Origin: Coxiella-like endosymbiont
GTDB taxonomy: Bacteria; Pseudomonadota; Gammaproteobacteria; Coxiellales; Coxiellaceae
Reading direction: 5' to 3'
Assembly (NCBI RefSeq): GCF_030643785.1
Contig: NZ_CP094378.1
Span: forward strand, 806,001-870,000
Length of the DNA stretch: 64,000 nt
Part shown: one piece after another, positions 21,185 through 30,116 of the stretch
Position numbering within the stretch: the first letter of the stretch is position 1
How the letters are laid out: each line of letters starts with the position of its first letter
Notes under the pieces: generated by a model
What the model saw: only the letters and a program-made list of their open reading frames with translations
Databases searched by the model: none
Told to the model about the DNA's origin: nothing
Program-made: the position numbers and the translations under genes

Positions 21185-21567
21185 CTATGTTAGAATAATC
21201 TGATTTTCCTCAAGCATGGTGTGATATAGCGTATCGAGTCCTAGAAGTCGTAAATAACGAGCTAATTTTCCTAAATGGATATCTAAGAAAAATTTTATTT
21301 CTCGCAGTGGTTTGGGCTGAAGAAGGCGGACAAAGGGTGTAATATCAATAGCTTCAAAAACTTCTTCATTTTCTTGAAGCAGAAAATTAAAATTTACAGA
21401 TTGACCATTCACAAGAATGAGATCAATTTCCGTATGAGGCACGCCTAGAGATTCAATAACGTCTTTAACGGATGGATGTTCGGTAAAATGATGTAGGAAA
21501 AACGGGTTTTTACGATATTGGGGGGTAGGAAATTATTGAATTCTTTATAGAAACGAAATGACGCTGT
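21185..21567 (-). pseudogene. Mut7-C RNase domain protein with ubiquitin-like N-domain, truncated
   Basis: Minus strand near 21567 reads FRFYKEFNNFLPPNIVKTRF. After a one-base frame change near 21500 it reads HHFTEHPSVKDVIESLGVPH, TEIDLILVNGQSVNF, DITPFVRLLQPKPLREIKF, DIHLGKLARYLRLLGLDTLY. It stops at LEENQIILT. The first part is the ubiquitin-like domain and the last part the beginning of the PIN-like Mut7-C domain, which normally continues for about 80-100 residues. So it has an N-terminal frameshift, no start codon and a C-terminal truncation. Confidence 0.75.
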
Positions 21568-21734
21568 TTTCTAAGAACATATCAAACTTACAGATTCATG
21601 ATGTGCTTATAATAGCATCCAAAGAATGTTGGAGTTGAATATTAGACGGTTTTATATCGGGTTGTGGACACTGCCTCTCATCTTATAACAGCCCTATGAT
21701 GGACCTATGATGGGCGCCTTCAATGGGAGTAAAT

Positions 21735-22295
21735 ATGGTAGGTCGAATTCTTCTTATTCTTAGTGCATTTTGGTTGACAGGTTGTACAGTCTGGCCCAGA
21801 GAATTGGGATTTACACCTCAACAATGGCAAATGATGAATCCCACAGAACGTAAACAGTTACGAGCGAACTATTACCAAATTCACAATGCCCTTGAATTGA
21901 AAACTGTTTACCAGGGTCCTAGAATTCAAGTCGCCCTCTTTGGAGGGATAGCTCTGATGCCGCCGCTTTTTCAAGCTTATTATTTTAAGTCGGCAAGATT
22001 TAAAACTGCTCCTGGAAAATGCCAGCACGTTCAATTAACGAGCTGGGACCAAGCTCATTCCGCTAAGCTTACGGTTTGTTATGATGGATTAACGTTAAGT
22101 ATGGATCCAAGTCGTTACGACTTTGCAAAAGCCAAGGGGACTTTACTTTTGACTTATAATCCACTGTGGAAGCACGGTTTTACCTATAATGATCTGTCGA
22201 GTTTGGGTTATGTGCGCTTACAAAATACGAATGTGACAATAAAAACAATTTCTAATGAGACGCTGGTTGAAGATGTCCAAACTGCTAGCCCTTGA
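21735..22295 (+). CDS. Hypothetical lipoprotein
   Basis: 186 residues from the ATG at 21735, chosen because GGGAG lies 5-9 bases upstream; another in-frame ATG is four codons earlier. The N-terminus has a basic residue, a hydrophobic core and the lipobox LTGC, so it should be lipidated at that cysteine. The mature part has LGFTPQQWQMM, a hydrophobic patch (VALFGGIALMPPLFQAYYF), two further cysteines, and a C-terminal beta-rich region. No known domain recognised. It overlaps the start of tsaB by 23 bp on the same strand, implying co-transcription. Frame open. Confidence 0.8.
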   Translation: MVGRILLILSAFWLTGCTVWPRELGFTPQQWQMMNPTERKQLRANYYQIHNALELKTVYQGPRIQVALFGGIALMPPLFQAYYFKSARFKTAPGKCQHVQLTSWDQAHSAKLTVCYDGLTLSMDPSRYDFAKAKGTLLLTYNPLWKHGFTYNDLSSLGYVRLQNTNVTIKTISNETLVEDVQTASP

Positions 22296-22950
22296 GACTG
22301 CCACGGATGCTTGCTCGGTTGCGCTGTGGCTAAATGGAGAGATTATTGAACAATTCGAAATTGCTCCGCAGAGACATTCGGATATTCTTTTGGATTGTGT
22401 TGATGAGTTGCTGAGCAATGCAGGAATAAATTTGAAAAACCTTGATGCAATTGCTTTCGGATCGGGGCCGGGAAGTTTTATGGGTGTTCGTATTGCTACG
22501 GGCGTTGCGCAAGGAATCGCCTATGGAATCGATCTCCCGGTTATCCCCATATCAACGTTACAGGCGTTAGCTCAGTCAGCTTATCAAAAAATAAATAGTG
22601 AGCGGGTGATTGCAGGTTGGGACGCACGAATGGATTCTATTTACTGGGGTGTTTACCAAGTAGATGATAGAAAAATCATGCAAGCGATTACGGGTGATCA
22701 TGTAGACCATCCGGAAGATATCCAATTTCCAACGGAAAATGGAATAGGCGTAGGAAATGCGTGGACCGTATATCGAGCCTCTTTGTCGCCGGATTTCCCC
22801 TTCATAGAGAAGGAAATCTATCCTGACGCCGCTTCAGTAGCCATGATTGCTCATCAGAAATTTAAGCAAGGTGATGTGTTACCACCTGAAAAAGCAGAAC
22901 CTACATATATTCGCGAAAAAGTGGCCCGTTCCTCTGGGAAAGAGTTTTAA
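22273..22950 (+). CDS. tsaB: tRNA threonylcarbamoyladenosine biosynthesis protein TsaB
   Basis: Inactive TsaD paralogue that scaffolds TsaD and TsaE in t6A synthesis on ANN-decoding tRNAs. About 225 residues, normal length. LALETATDACSVAL at the N-terminus, HSDILLDCVDELL, and FGSGPGSFMGVRIATGVAQG are family signatures of the ASKHA fold. The ATG at 22273 (MSKLLALET) is preferred; an in-frame ATG six codons upstream lies deeper in the lipoprotein gene. No strong Shine-Dalgarno, so translational coupling with the lipoprotein gene is likely. Confidence 0.92.
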   Translation: MSKLLALETATDACSVALWLNGEIIEQFEIAPQRHSDILLDCVDELLSNAGINLKNLDAIAFGSGPGSFMGVRIATGVAQGIAYGIDLPVIPISTLQALAQSAYQKINSERVIAGWDARMDSIYWGVYQVDDRKIMQAITGDHVDHPEDIQFPTENGIGVGNAWTVYRASLSPDFPFIEKEIYPDAASVAMIAHQKFKQGDVLPPEKAEPTYIREKVARSSGKEF

Positions 22951-23759
22951 CTCTGTATACGATAAAAATCATGAGACGATTTATTTCATCAAATTATCTA
23001 TTTTCGTTTTTGTCAGTGTACAGAGGACCCTTGCGTTTTGAGGGATGTCTTTAAGATTTGATTAAGATTTATACTGTATATTCTAAACAATCAGAAATTA
23101 AGAGAGGTTCAATGGGAAGTGGCCAAAGAAACTTAAACGATGAATAATTAGAACAAGTGGGACAAGGAGCATTAGCGGCTCGTCCTAATCAGCCATTAGT
23201 TCAAATTGGGTCAATCGCTACTCTTATCCTTTTGGGAGGGGTTTTCTGGCTCCTCAATTTGGTGTCTAAATTAATGAAGGTTTCAGAGCTCAATTGCAGG
23301 GGTGCTTTTAGCACTTCGAGTAAATAGATGCTTCCAAGCAGAAGAGTTGTTGATAGACGTTGAACTTGAAGAGCCAGTATTATCATTAACAGTCGATTCT
23401 TCACGCAATTCAGAGATGATATGCAAAACAGGAGAGGCGACACTTGGGGAGTTCTGCCCCCATCGCCGGGTCATTCACCACCAACAACAGAGGGGGTTTT
23501 CCTTTTTTAGCTTCATCCACTTAGATATTGGCAATGATGATGGTTGACAAGCTTATAATCCCATTTGGTTGATGTACGGGAAGCACCGCCAGTATCGTCT
23601 CCAGAAACTGGACCTCAAGCGCTAGCATTAGAAAAAATTAATTTTTCAGGTGAGAAAAAATCCCTAAGGAAATGATGTGTCTTATATCACAAGATATCAT
23701 GTCCGATCCGCTTTATTTTAAACAACGACCGAAATTGCTATTTGACAGATCACAAGCTC
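22951..23759 (+). other. Decayed coding DNA, unidentified
   Basis: No intact gene. Plus-strand pieces look coding: MGSGQRNLNDE then LEQVGQGALAARPNQPLVQI with a membrane helix (IATLILLGGVFWLLNLV) at 23111-23270; TWGVLPPSPGHSPPTTEG near 23445-23500; DVREAPPVSSPETGPQALAL near 23570-23625. They may be the N-terminal part of the protease relic that follows or another dead gene. Confidence 0.4.
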
Positions 23760-24972
23760 TTTGTTGGTTAGAGTTGTTTGGTTAGGGCTAAATCTATATC
23801 CTCTCCGCCCAATAACGCATTAATTGCCCATTTCAGCAGCGGATTTATGTTTCTGCAAATGGGCTTTACAAAGGACATAAAATATTTCATTTGTGCTGAA
23901 GTCATAAAAGCGGAGAATAAAGAAATAGTTTTAGCGATATAAAAAGCATTGTAGGAATTAGAGCATTTTATCGATATCAAATTTATTACTTCATCCCAGA
24001 TCGATTTATTTTTTGCTTTTTTGCGGATTTAGGAGATAAAACAGGTGGAGCCGATGGGAATTTGATTATATTAAATCAAAGAATTTTTTTAAATCTGGAA
24101 GTTATAGGACTGTCTTACATGAATTAGGACATTTTCTTGGGCTAGATCATCCTGCGTCGATACAACGATTTTTGTGGATATTTCGGAATGTGGATGTTTA
24201 CCCTTCATATTTATCTATAAAGAAAGCTAATTATAATGATAGCATGATGGCGGCTTATCCTTCAGAGTTATCTTTTTGGCAAACGGAGCCTATTGTTTTT
24301 ATCAGTTTGGCAGAAATTATTTTTGTAGGTCTGATATACCGATAGCATTAGATATTAGCACACTACAAAAAGTTTATGGTGCCAATAGAGCAATTAATTC
24401 CGGCGATACTATTTTCTTCTTGGGATCCCCCGGCTGGTAATGATTGATACACTTGATTGTACCGATTACGCAGGTGATATGTGTCTTTTTATAGGAGGGT
24501 AGCGATCAATTCAGCAATGTTGGTGATAATTTTTTTCAATTTGCTCCAGGCACTTCCTTCAATCGAAAATGTTACAACGGGACCCAGAAACGATCAAATA
24601 TACGCAGGAAACACCATAATTACGACTGGTTCTGGTTATGAAACCGTATATGTGACGGCGAGAAGTAATCACATTCGAATTACTGATTTTACCCCTACAG
24701 ATACAATATCCCTCTGGTTGAGCTTTCCTCAGTATACCCAATGCCAATCTTTGGACATCGAAACGACAACGCATCCGGATCAGTGTATAACAACGCTAAA
24801 TATTAAAGGAGAAAATTGTTTAATTCCTTTTAAGTTCAAATCAGTATCTTTAGAAGGGTTTTGTAACCGCCCAATTAATATTATCGATCAGATCACTTTT
24901 TTCAGCCAATTACTTCATTTTTATTATTATCCAAATGATAACCTTATTGTTGCCCATTTACTTACTTCCTAG
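23760..24972 (+). pseudogene. Matrixin/serralysin-like zinc metalloprotease, decayed
   Basis: Plus-strand fragments in order: IVLAI-KAL-ELEHFIDIKF near 23920-23980, FFAFL then KTGGADGNLIILNQRIF near 24015-24090, and SGSYRTVLHELGHFLGLDHP near 24100-24155 with the complete HExxHxxGxxH zinc site. Then DSMMAAYPSELSFWQ, ISTLQKVYGANRAI near 24355-24395 (as in serralysins), and a 163-residue C-terminal frame at 24481-24972. That frame contains TGPRNDQIYAGNTIITTGSG, reminiscent of degenerate RTX-type repeats. Frame changes and stops separate the pieces. This was probably an exported protease; export route not visible. Confidence 0.65.
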
Positions 24973-25325
24973 CTGTTCTCATGCTTTGGTTGGCGGCGGG
25001 TCCTGAAATTAGCGAAATTCATCAGATTATCTCCAGAAAAGTCTATAGATTTTTTCAAATGAAAATTTTGGATACATTGATAGTCGAAATATTGAAATTC
25101 TACGAATGGTAAGTCGTATGATGATACGTGGTAATATGTCGATAACAGACTGAATTGCTTATGACTGGGCGTATGGTGCACGAAAGGGAGATGACTAAGC
25201 AACACAACTTAAACTTTACAACATGATGAAAATACTTTATATCCTAGAAGGGTTATTAGAAATTGATACGGTTTATTTGGTCAATCCAAAATAATGATTC
25301 CTTACTATTTAACTAAACTATTTAA
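24973..25325 (+). other. Relic DNA with coding-like fragments
   Basis: FSNENFGYIDSRNIEILRMV and SRMMIRGNMSITD, then YDWAYGARKGDD and LYNMMKILYILEGLLEIDTV, can be read on the plus strand with stops between. I do not recognise the family. A 13-bp exact tandem duplication (ACTATTTAACTAA) is at 25304-25329. Confidence 0.35.
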
Positions 25326-25544
25326 CTAAATTTTTTTATTCAGGTTTTTTGTTAAATGGAATGAAACCAGTAATGCTGCTCTCCACAAGAGTCGGTTTTT
25401 CTTTGTTTTCAGTATTATATGATTAATATGGCGTGCTAACTCTGCTTTGGCTGAGTAATTTTCTGTATCGTGTAAGTTAATATCAGCAAATACATTACCA
25501 CTGGATTTAGTCATTTCTAATTTTTCATCGCTTCTACGTACCAT
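25326..25544 (-). pseudogene. HigA-like XRE antitoxin fragment
   Basis: Reads SSGNVFADINLHDTENYSAK then AELARHINHIILKTKK, the standard beginning of small XRE-family antitoxins of the HigA2 type. The helix-turn-helix recognition helices that should follow are replaced by NRLLWRAALLVSF, and the frame stops after 72 residues. No toxin gene is visible on either side. I regard it as a truncated orphan. The SGNVF start suggests the true ATG is at residue 11 (MTKSSGNVF). Confidence 0.5.
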
Positions 25545-25719
25545 TATTATTCTTCAGTAAGATCAGAAATTCTACTGAATATCTAGTAGTTTTTCTTTTT
25601 ATTTCATAAAATTATCTATTTTTCCATGTGAAAAGGAGTTTCAAAAATGAATTTCCCTATTCTTAATCTTTTTTTAATGTTTTTATGGTATGGTGTGCCT
25701 ATGTAAAGCGAGGTGTCTT

Positions 25720-26049
25720 ATGCTAAAATTATTGACAATTAAAATATGTTTTTTCTCATTTTTTAGATTATCAAACAGTTTCGCTGCTAATTCAGTGGTA
25801 GCGCCATCAGGCAATATACAAACTGTCATTTCAACTTTGCAAAACCAAGTTTAGTAAGTGCAATACAGTGTTCCCTAGCAAATTAAAACACAAGCCGCAG
25901 TAAATCAGAAAGAGATAACCCAATTACAACAGGTGATGCAAAAGAAAATCAATATTTTTCAAAATCAAATTCAACAAGTAGAAGCTCAGTTGAGTACCGG
26001 AATAAAGCAATTAAAAAAAGAAATCCATGAAATGGGAATGATTAAGTAA
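25720..26049 (+). pseudogene. Small exported coiled-coil protein with three stops
   Basis: One continuous frame of 110 codons. It has a signal peptide (MLKLLTIKICFFSFFRLSNS then FAANS) and a Gln-rich coiled coil (QQVMQKKINIFQNQIQQVEA, STGIKQLKKEIHEMGMIK). It contains TAG, TAA and TAG codons near positions 45, 46 and 53. There is no frameshift, and all three sit where Gln fits the pattern (NQV-stop-stop-VQYSVP-stop-QIK). C-to-T changes in CAG/CAA codons explain them. Function unknown. Confidence 0.55.
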
Positions 26050-26169
26050 TTGAATCATTGATTTTTATTTACTTATTCGATCTTTTTATTTATTTAAGCT
26101 TATCTTCAAATTTTGGTAAATAAGGGTCTAGTCGGCAAGATTCAATCCGTATTTTTATAAAATTCCATT

Positions 26170-26815
26170 TGAAGAAATATGATATTTATAGAAATTATTT
26201 GTTGGAAATAGATTTTCCCTGAAGTTAAATTAATGTCTAAAACATGGCCTCCAATACTTAATATCTTCATCTAAAAAATGTAGATGAAGGCCGTCGAATT
26301 TCATTGGATACATAAATCAAGATGCGTAAAATCCAACTACGTTGACATTAATTTTTTCGGTATTTATAAGCATAACACTGTCGATAATTTTTGAAATTGG
26401 TTTAGTCTATAAGGTTTTTTTATTTTGGTATACTTTCCAAAACTATATTCTCTACATTAAATTTAATGTAAAATGTAACGGGATGGTTCTTAGAAGATAG
26501 ATGAGTCAATAGCGATGTCTTTAATTCCTCTAAAGATGGAATATGGATTATAGTAAAAAATTTTTTTCCATCTGTAATTTACTGTAATTTAATAATAGCA
26601 GCCTAAGGAAGTGGTTCATGATCTTGTGCAATTCGTACACGTCCTATTTCGCAGTAATAGAAAACATTATCAATTTATAACCAACTTTCCATCTAATGAG
26701 TCAAATGTCCCTAATTCAATATTGCCATGTTTTTTAATTCTTTAATTGAAAAATCCTCATAATAGCAGCCCTTAGAAACTGCTAGAGAGTGAGAGTATTT
26801 ATAAAGTGCTAACAT
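26170..26815 (-). pseudogene. Acetolactate decarboxylase, decayed
   Basis: From an ATG at 26815 the minus strand reads MLALYKYSHSLAVSKGCYYE, DFSIKEL, LGTFDSLDGKLVIN, VFYYCEIGRVRIAQDHEPLP, GKKFFTIIHIPSLEELKTSL, FYIKFNVENIVLESIPK. Further on it reads FDGLHLHFLDEDIKY and GGHVLDINLTSGKI, with frame changes and stops in between. The blocks match acetolactate decarboxylase (AlsD/BudA), including the H-x-H metal site region, which converts 2-acetolactate to acetoin. The 3' limit is approximate. A 10-bp tandem duplication (CTGTAATTTA) lies at 26572-26591. Confidence 0.65.
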
Positions 26816-26862
26816 TGGCCACTTCTTATTTTAAAATTTCCAATTGGAATTATATTAAAATA

Positions 26863-28266
26863 TTATTTTAATAAATAATTAGTTAAATCATCTAATAAAA
26901 TAGACTGTTCTGAATCTAAATTTTTTTCTTTTCTTAAAAAAGCAATCTCTTTTAGAGCATTTTTTCGAGTGAGTCGGATTCTTCCCCGATAATCGAAAGA
27001 TAAATTTTCTTTACCATCATGCGTGTGCTTTAAATAAGCAGAAAATTTTTGTTGGTTTTCCTTAGATAAGAGATTCCAATAATGTCTGCCGATTAACCGT
27101 AAAGCTTGTTCTCTGCGAATTAGGTTGGGAAATTCAAAGGAAATTTTTCTTTCTCTTCTGGTACGGCAAGATGAAAGTGTTGAAATAAAAATTCTTCGTA
27201 AGGCGTAGAAAAACCAATTTCATATAAAGCTGCATCAGGATCTAGATTTGGAACGTTAGGATAAATAAAGTTTTGGTGGTAATCGCAAATGCTCTGGAAA
27301 ATATTGAGATGGGTGGCTAGCCATTGTTTATTTTCATTTGCTAGCTGGAATCGCTTCGGTGACAAATGATGGAGATAGCGCCCGAGAGCAGGTAGTACAA
27401 TGGGTTGAACACCTGAAACTTTGCGGATGGTGTAAGTGGTTTCTGGAATGGTTTTTTCAGTGGTAGTTGATAGTTCCTCGAGATCGAGGCGCAACCATAT
27501 ATATTGATTTTTATAATGATTGTGAGGTCCTAATCCAATTACCGGGGCTTGGTAAGCAAGCGTTGAGCCAAAGTTTCCTTGGATTAAAAGCCCTTCCCGA
27601 TGATGATAAAATTCGCTCTTAATTGTCGCTGGTAATTGGGTTAATCGATGAGTTTCTATTTTCTTATCAAAATATCCGATGACGTATTGCCACATTTCCT
27701 CGTGAGCCATTAATTTTTTAGCTAAGCTGATACATGCATTGACGTCTACCATGGCATCATGAGCCTGCCCGTGTGCTAGTTGATTCATTCTGGATAAATT
27801 TTCTAATTTCATATTTAATGGGTTTGGCCAATTTAAAATATCCGATTTATATAAGTAATATAAAATGGTAATTGGAAAAAGATCTAATCGTCTGCATTGA
27901 TTATTGAATTGATGGGTATAAGGTGGTAGTAAATTTCGATAAAAGGAAAAGCGTAAAAATTCGTCATCAAAACCGATCGTATTATACCCAATGCTAATAG
28001 TACCAGGGTTGTTCATTAATTGGTGGATTTCTCGAATGGCTTCAATTTCATGTTTTCCGGAAAGTATTTTGGCAACTGATATTCGATTGGTGATCATTGC
28101 CATAGGAGAAGGGATAATGTCGGGATTAAGGCGAATGCGAATTTCATGCTGCTCTAGTTCATTTAATGATTCATCAGTTCGAATAGCAGCGAATTGTAAA
28201 ATTTGATCGAAGCACTTATTTAAACCCGTAGTTTCGATATCATAGAATAAATAAGTTTTTTTTCAT
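26863..28266 (-). pseudogene. sbcB: Exodeoxyribonuclease I (SbcB), frameshifted at both ends
   Basis: 3'-5' single-strand exonuclease. The ATG at 28266 is followed at once by an A8 run. With A7 the frame continues KKTYLFYDIETTGLNK, containing the DxE exonuclease motif; as written it stops after eight codons. No other start codon exists in frame until 28103. The middle (28103-27120) is open with GYNTIGFDDEFLR, AHDAMVDVNACISLAKKL and the SH3-like domain. Near 27125 a second frame change separates FPLNF from PNLIRREQALRLIGRHYW and the remaining tail, which stops at 26863. Two independent lesions suggest a real pseudogene, though the first is a homopolymer change. Confidence 0.8.
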
Positions 28267-28282
28267 GGCATAAAGCGCCCCT

Positions 28283-29449
28283 CTATTCAAAATAAAGAGA
28301 TACTTTGGCAATATATTTTACTCGAGAGATAATATCTTGATACTGCAATTCTAACTGTTCTTTCTGATCTTTAACGGCTGTTAATGGCAGATAAATTTCA
28401 ATATAAACTTTACTATCCAAATAATGTAAGATCGTCCGCCGGATTTCTTTAAAACTTGGTAAATTTTGACAATGGACTTTTAATAAACGATGAATATCTT
28501 CACGATTGGGTAAATTTACTAAAGGTGTTGAAGTAGCATCATTTTCCGGATCAATATGCATGGTAACATCAGCGACATGGGAAATATTTTTCATAAGATT
28601 TACATGTACCTGCTCGCTAATGTAATGTCCCTCTGATACACTAATGTTAGAGGTGACTTGAATATGAACATCTATGAAAATATTACCTCCGTGTGAACGC
28701 GTTCGTAATTGGTGGATGGAAAGAACACCAGGGACAGTGGAAATAATGTTAGTAATTTTTTCAAGAGTTTCGTCGTCGACAGCTGCATCAATGAGTTCTT
28801 GAATATTTTTCCATATCATTTTGAGGCCCATACGCAAGATTAAAAGTGCAATAATTAAGGCACCGATGGAATCAAGATAAGTGATGCCTAATCGAGTACC
28901 AATCACGCTGGCTAAAACGATCAATGAAACGAGGGCGTCACTTCGGTTATGCCACGCGTTAGTACGCAATAGGTCAGAATTAATTTTGTTACCTTTTATT
29001 AGGGTGTAGCGAAATAAGCTTTCATTTGCAATCACAGAAACGATGCCCACAACAATGACGGAAAAAGTGGGTGTTGTGGAGTGAACCCGATGAATGATAT
29101 GGTGGAGGGTATCAAAAGTGATGATCCCCAGAGCAACAAAAATAAGAATAAGCGAAATAATAATTGCTCCAATCGTTTCGATGCGCCCATGACCGTAGGG
29201 ATGTTCCTTGTCTGGTGATTGGGCCCCAAGATGACCCGCTATGACTACAAGCCCGTCAGTAAGGAGGTCTGATAAAGAATGAATTCCATCAGCAATTAAA
29301 GCTTGAGAATAGCAAATAATTCCCACACCAATTTTAAATAAAGCGAGTAAGGTATTTACGAAAGCACTTATAAGCGAAACGCTCAAGAGCGTGGAAAGGT
29401 GGCGATTTTTGCTTTTTGAAAAAATCATAGCAGTGTTTGTATTGTTCAT
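28283..29449 (-). CDS. Cation diffusion facilitator (CDF) metal efflux transporter
   Basis: About 388 residues. Six membrane helices at the N-terminal half carry the CDF metal site: DGIHSLSDLLTD in helix 2 and NAWHNRSDALVS in helix 5. The YGHGRIETI loop lies between. A cytoplasmic domain follows (VPGVLSIHQLRTRSHGGNIF, IDVHIQVTSNISVSEGH), then an extra 90-residue C-terminal extension. Such proteins exchange Zn2+, Fe2+, Co2+ or Mn2+ for protons. Start ATG at 29449 is preferred over TTG five codons upstream; neither has a clear ribosome site. Ends 16 bp before the sbcB start. Divergent from the suf operon. Confidence 0.85.
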   Translation of the reverse strand: MNNTNTAMIFSKSKNRHLSTLLSVSLISAFVNTLLALFKIGVGIICYSQALIADGIHSLSDLLTDGLVVIAGHLGAQSPDKEHPYGHGRIETIGAIIISLILIFVALGIITFDTLHHIIHRVHSTTPTFSVIVVGIVSVIANESLFRYTLIKGNKINSDLLRTNAWHNRSDALVSLIVLASVIGTRLGITYLDSIGALIIALLILRMGLKMIWKNIQELIDAAVDDETLEKITNIISTVPGVLSIHQLRTRSHGGNIFIDVHIQVTSNISVSEGHYISEQVHVNLMKNISHVADVTMHIDPENDATSTPLVNLPNREDIHRLLKVHCQNLPSFKEIRRTILHYLDSKVYIEIYLPLTAVKDQKEQLELQYQDIISRVKYIAKVSLYFE

Positions 29450-29609
29450 TGCGAAACAGGACAATTATGGTACTATATTATCAATATTTAAGCAAAGGCA
29501 AGAGTAATATGCTCTCTACAGGACAAAAATAGAAAAACCAGGGGGTTTCCCTCGTCCTGCAGGAAAGTAAAGAAAGTTTTCGGGATAGAAGAGGATAGGT
29601 AAAGATAAA

Positions 29610-30068
29610 ATGTTGAAAATCAGTCGATTAGCTGATTATGCCACGATGGTAATGACCATCTTAGCTTCCCGACAAGAGCGCTTTAGTGCGGCACAAATTA
29701 CACGGGCGACACCTCTTTCAATGACTACCGTAAGTAAAGTGTTGAAGCTTTTGAATGAAAGCAAGTTGGTTAATTCTGAACGCGGTGTTAATGGGGGCTA
29801 TCAATTGGCACGATCACCGGAAGCGATTAGTATAGCCGAAATTATCACTGCCATTGATGGCAAGCCGGCGATGACCGAATGCAGCCGAACTGAGAATCGA
29901 TGCAAACATGACACTGTTTGCGGATTACGTAACAATTGGCAGTTCATTAATGGGTTGGTATTTGAAGTGTTGGATAGTTTGAATCTTGCAGATATGAAAA
30001 AACCATTAACTAAAAGACGAACAACCACTTTTCAATGTGATTATTGCCAGTGCAGTGACTCTCCGTGA
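29610..30068 (+). CDS. sufR: SUF-system Rrf2-family regulator
   Basis: 152 residues. An Rrf2/IscR-type winged helix (LKISRLADYATMVMTILA, SMTTVSKVLKLLNESKLV, RGVNGGYQLAR) is followed by the three cluster-ligating cysteines Cys91, Cys98 and Cys104 (ECSRTENRCKHDTVCG). A cysteine-bearing C-terminus (CDYCQC) follows. It should sense Fe-S status and control the suf genes that begin 49 bp downstream on the same strand. The symbol sufR is used functionally. Intact. Confidence 0.88.
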   Translation: MLKISRLADYATMVMTILASRQERFSAAQITRATPLSMTTVSKVLKLLNESKLVNSERGVNGGYQLARSPEAISIAEIITAIDGKPAMTECSRTENRCKHDTVCGLRNNWQFINGLVFEVLDSLNLADMKKPLTKRRTTTFQCDYCQCSDSP

Positions 30069-30116
30069 GCGTGGGCAGAAAACTCCTCCGCTAATGATTT
30101 GAATTTGGGGAAAATA

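Noticed and set aside
25646-25705. A 19-codon peptide with a good AAGGAG ribosome site before the coiled-coil relic, as a leader peptide
   Set aside because: No attenuator-type hairpins or codon bias are seen, and the downstream gene is dead; more likely part of decayed DNA.
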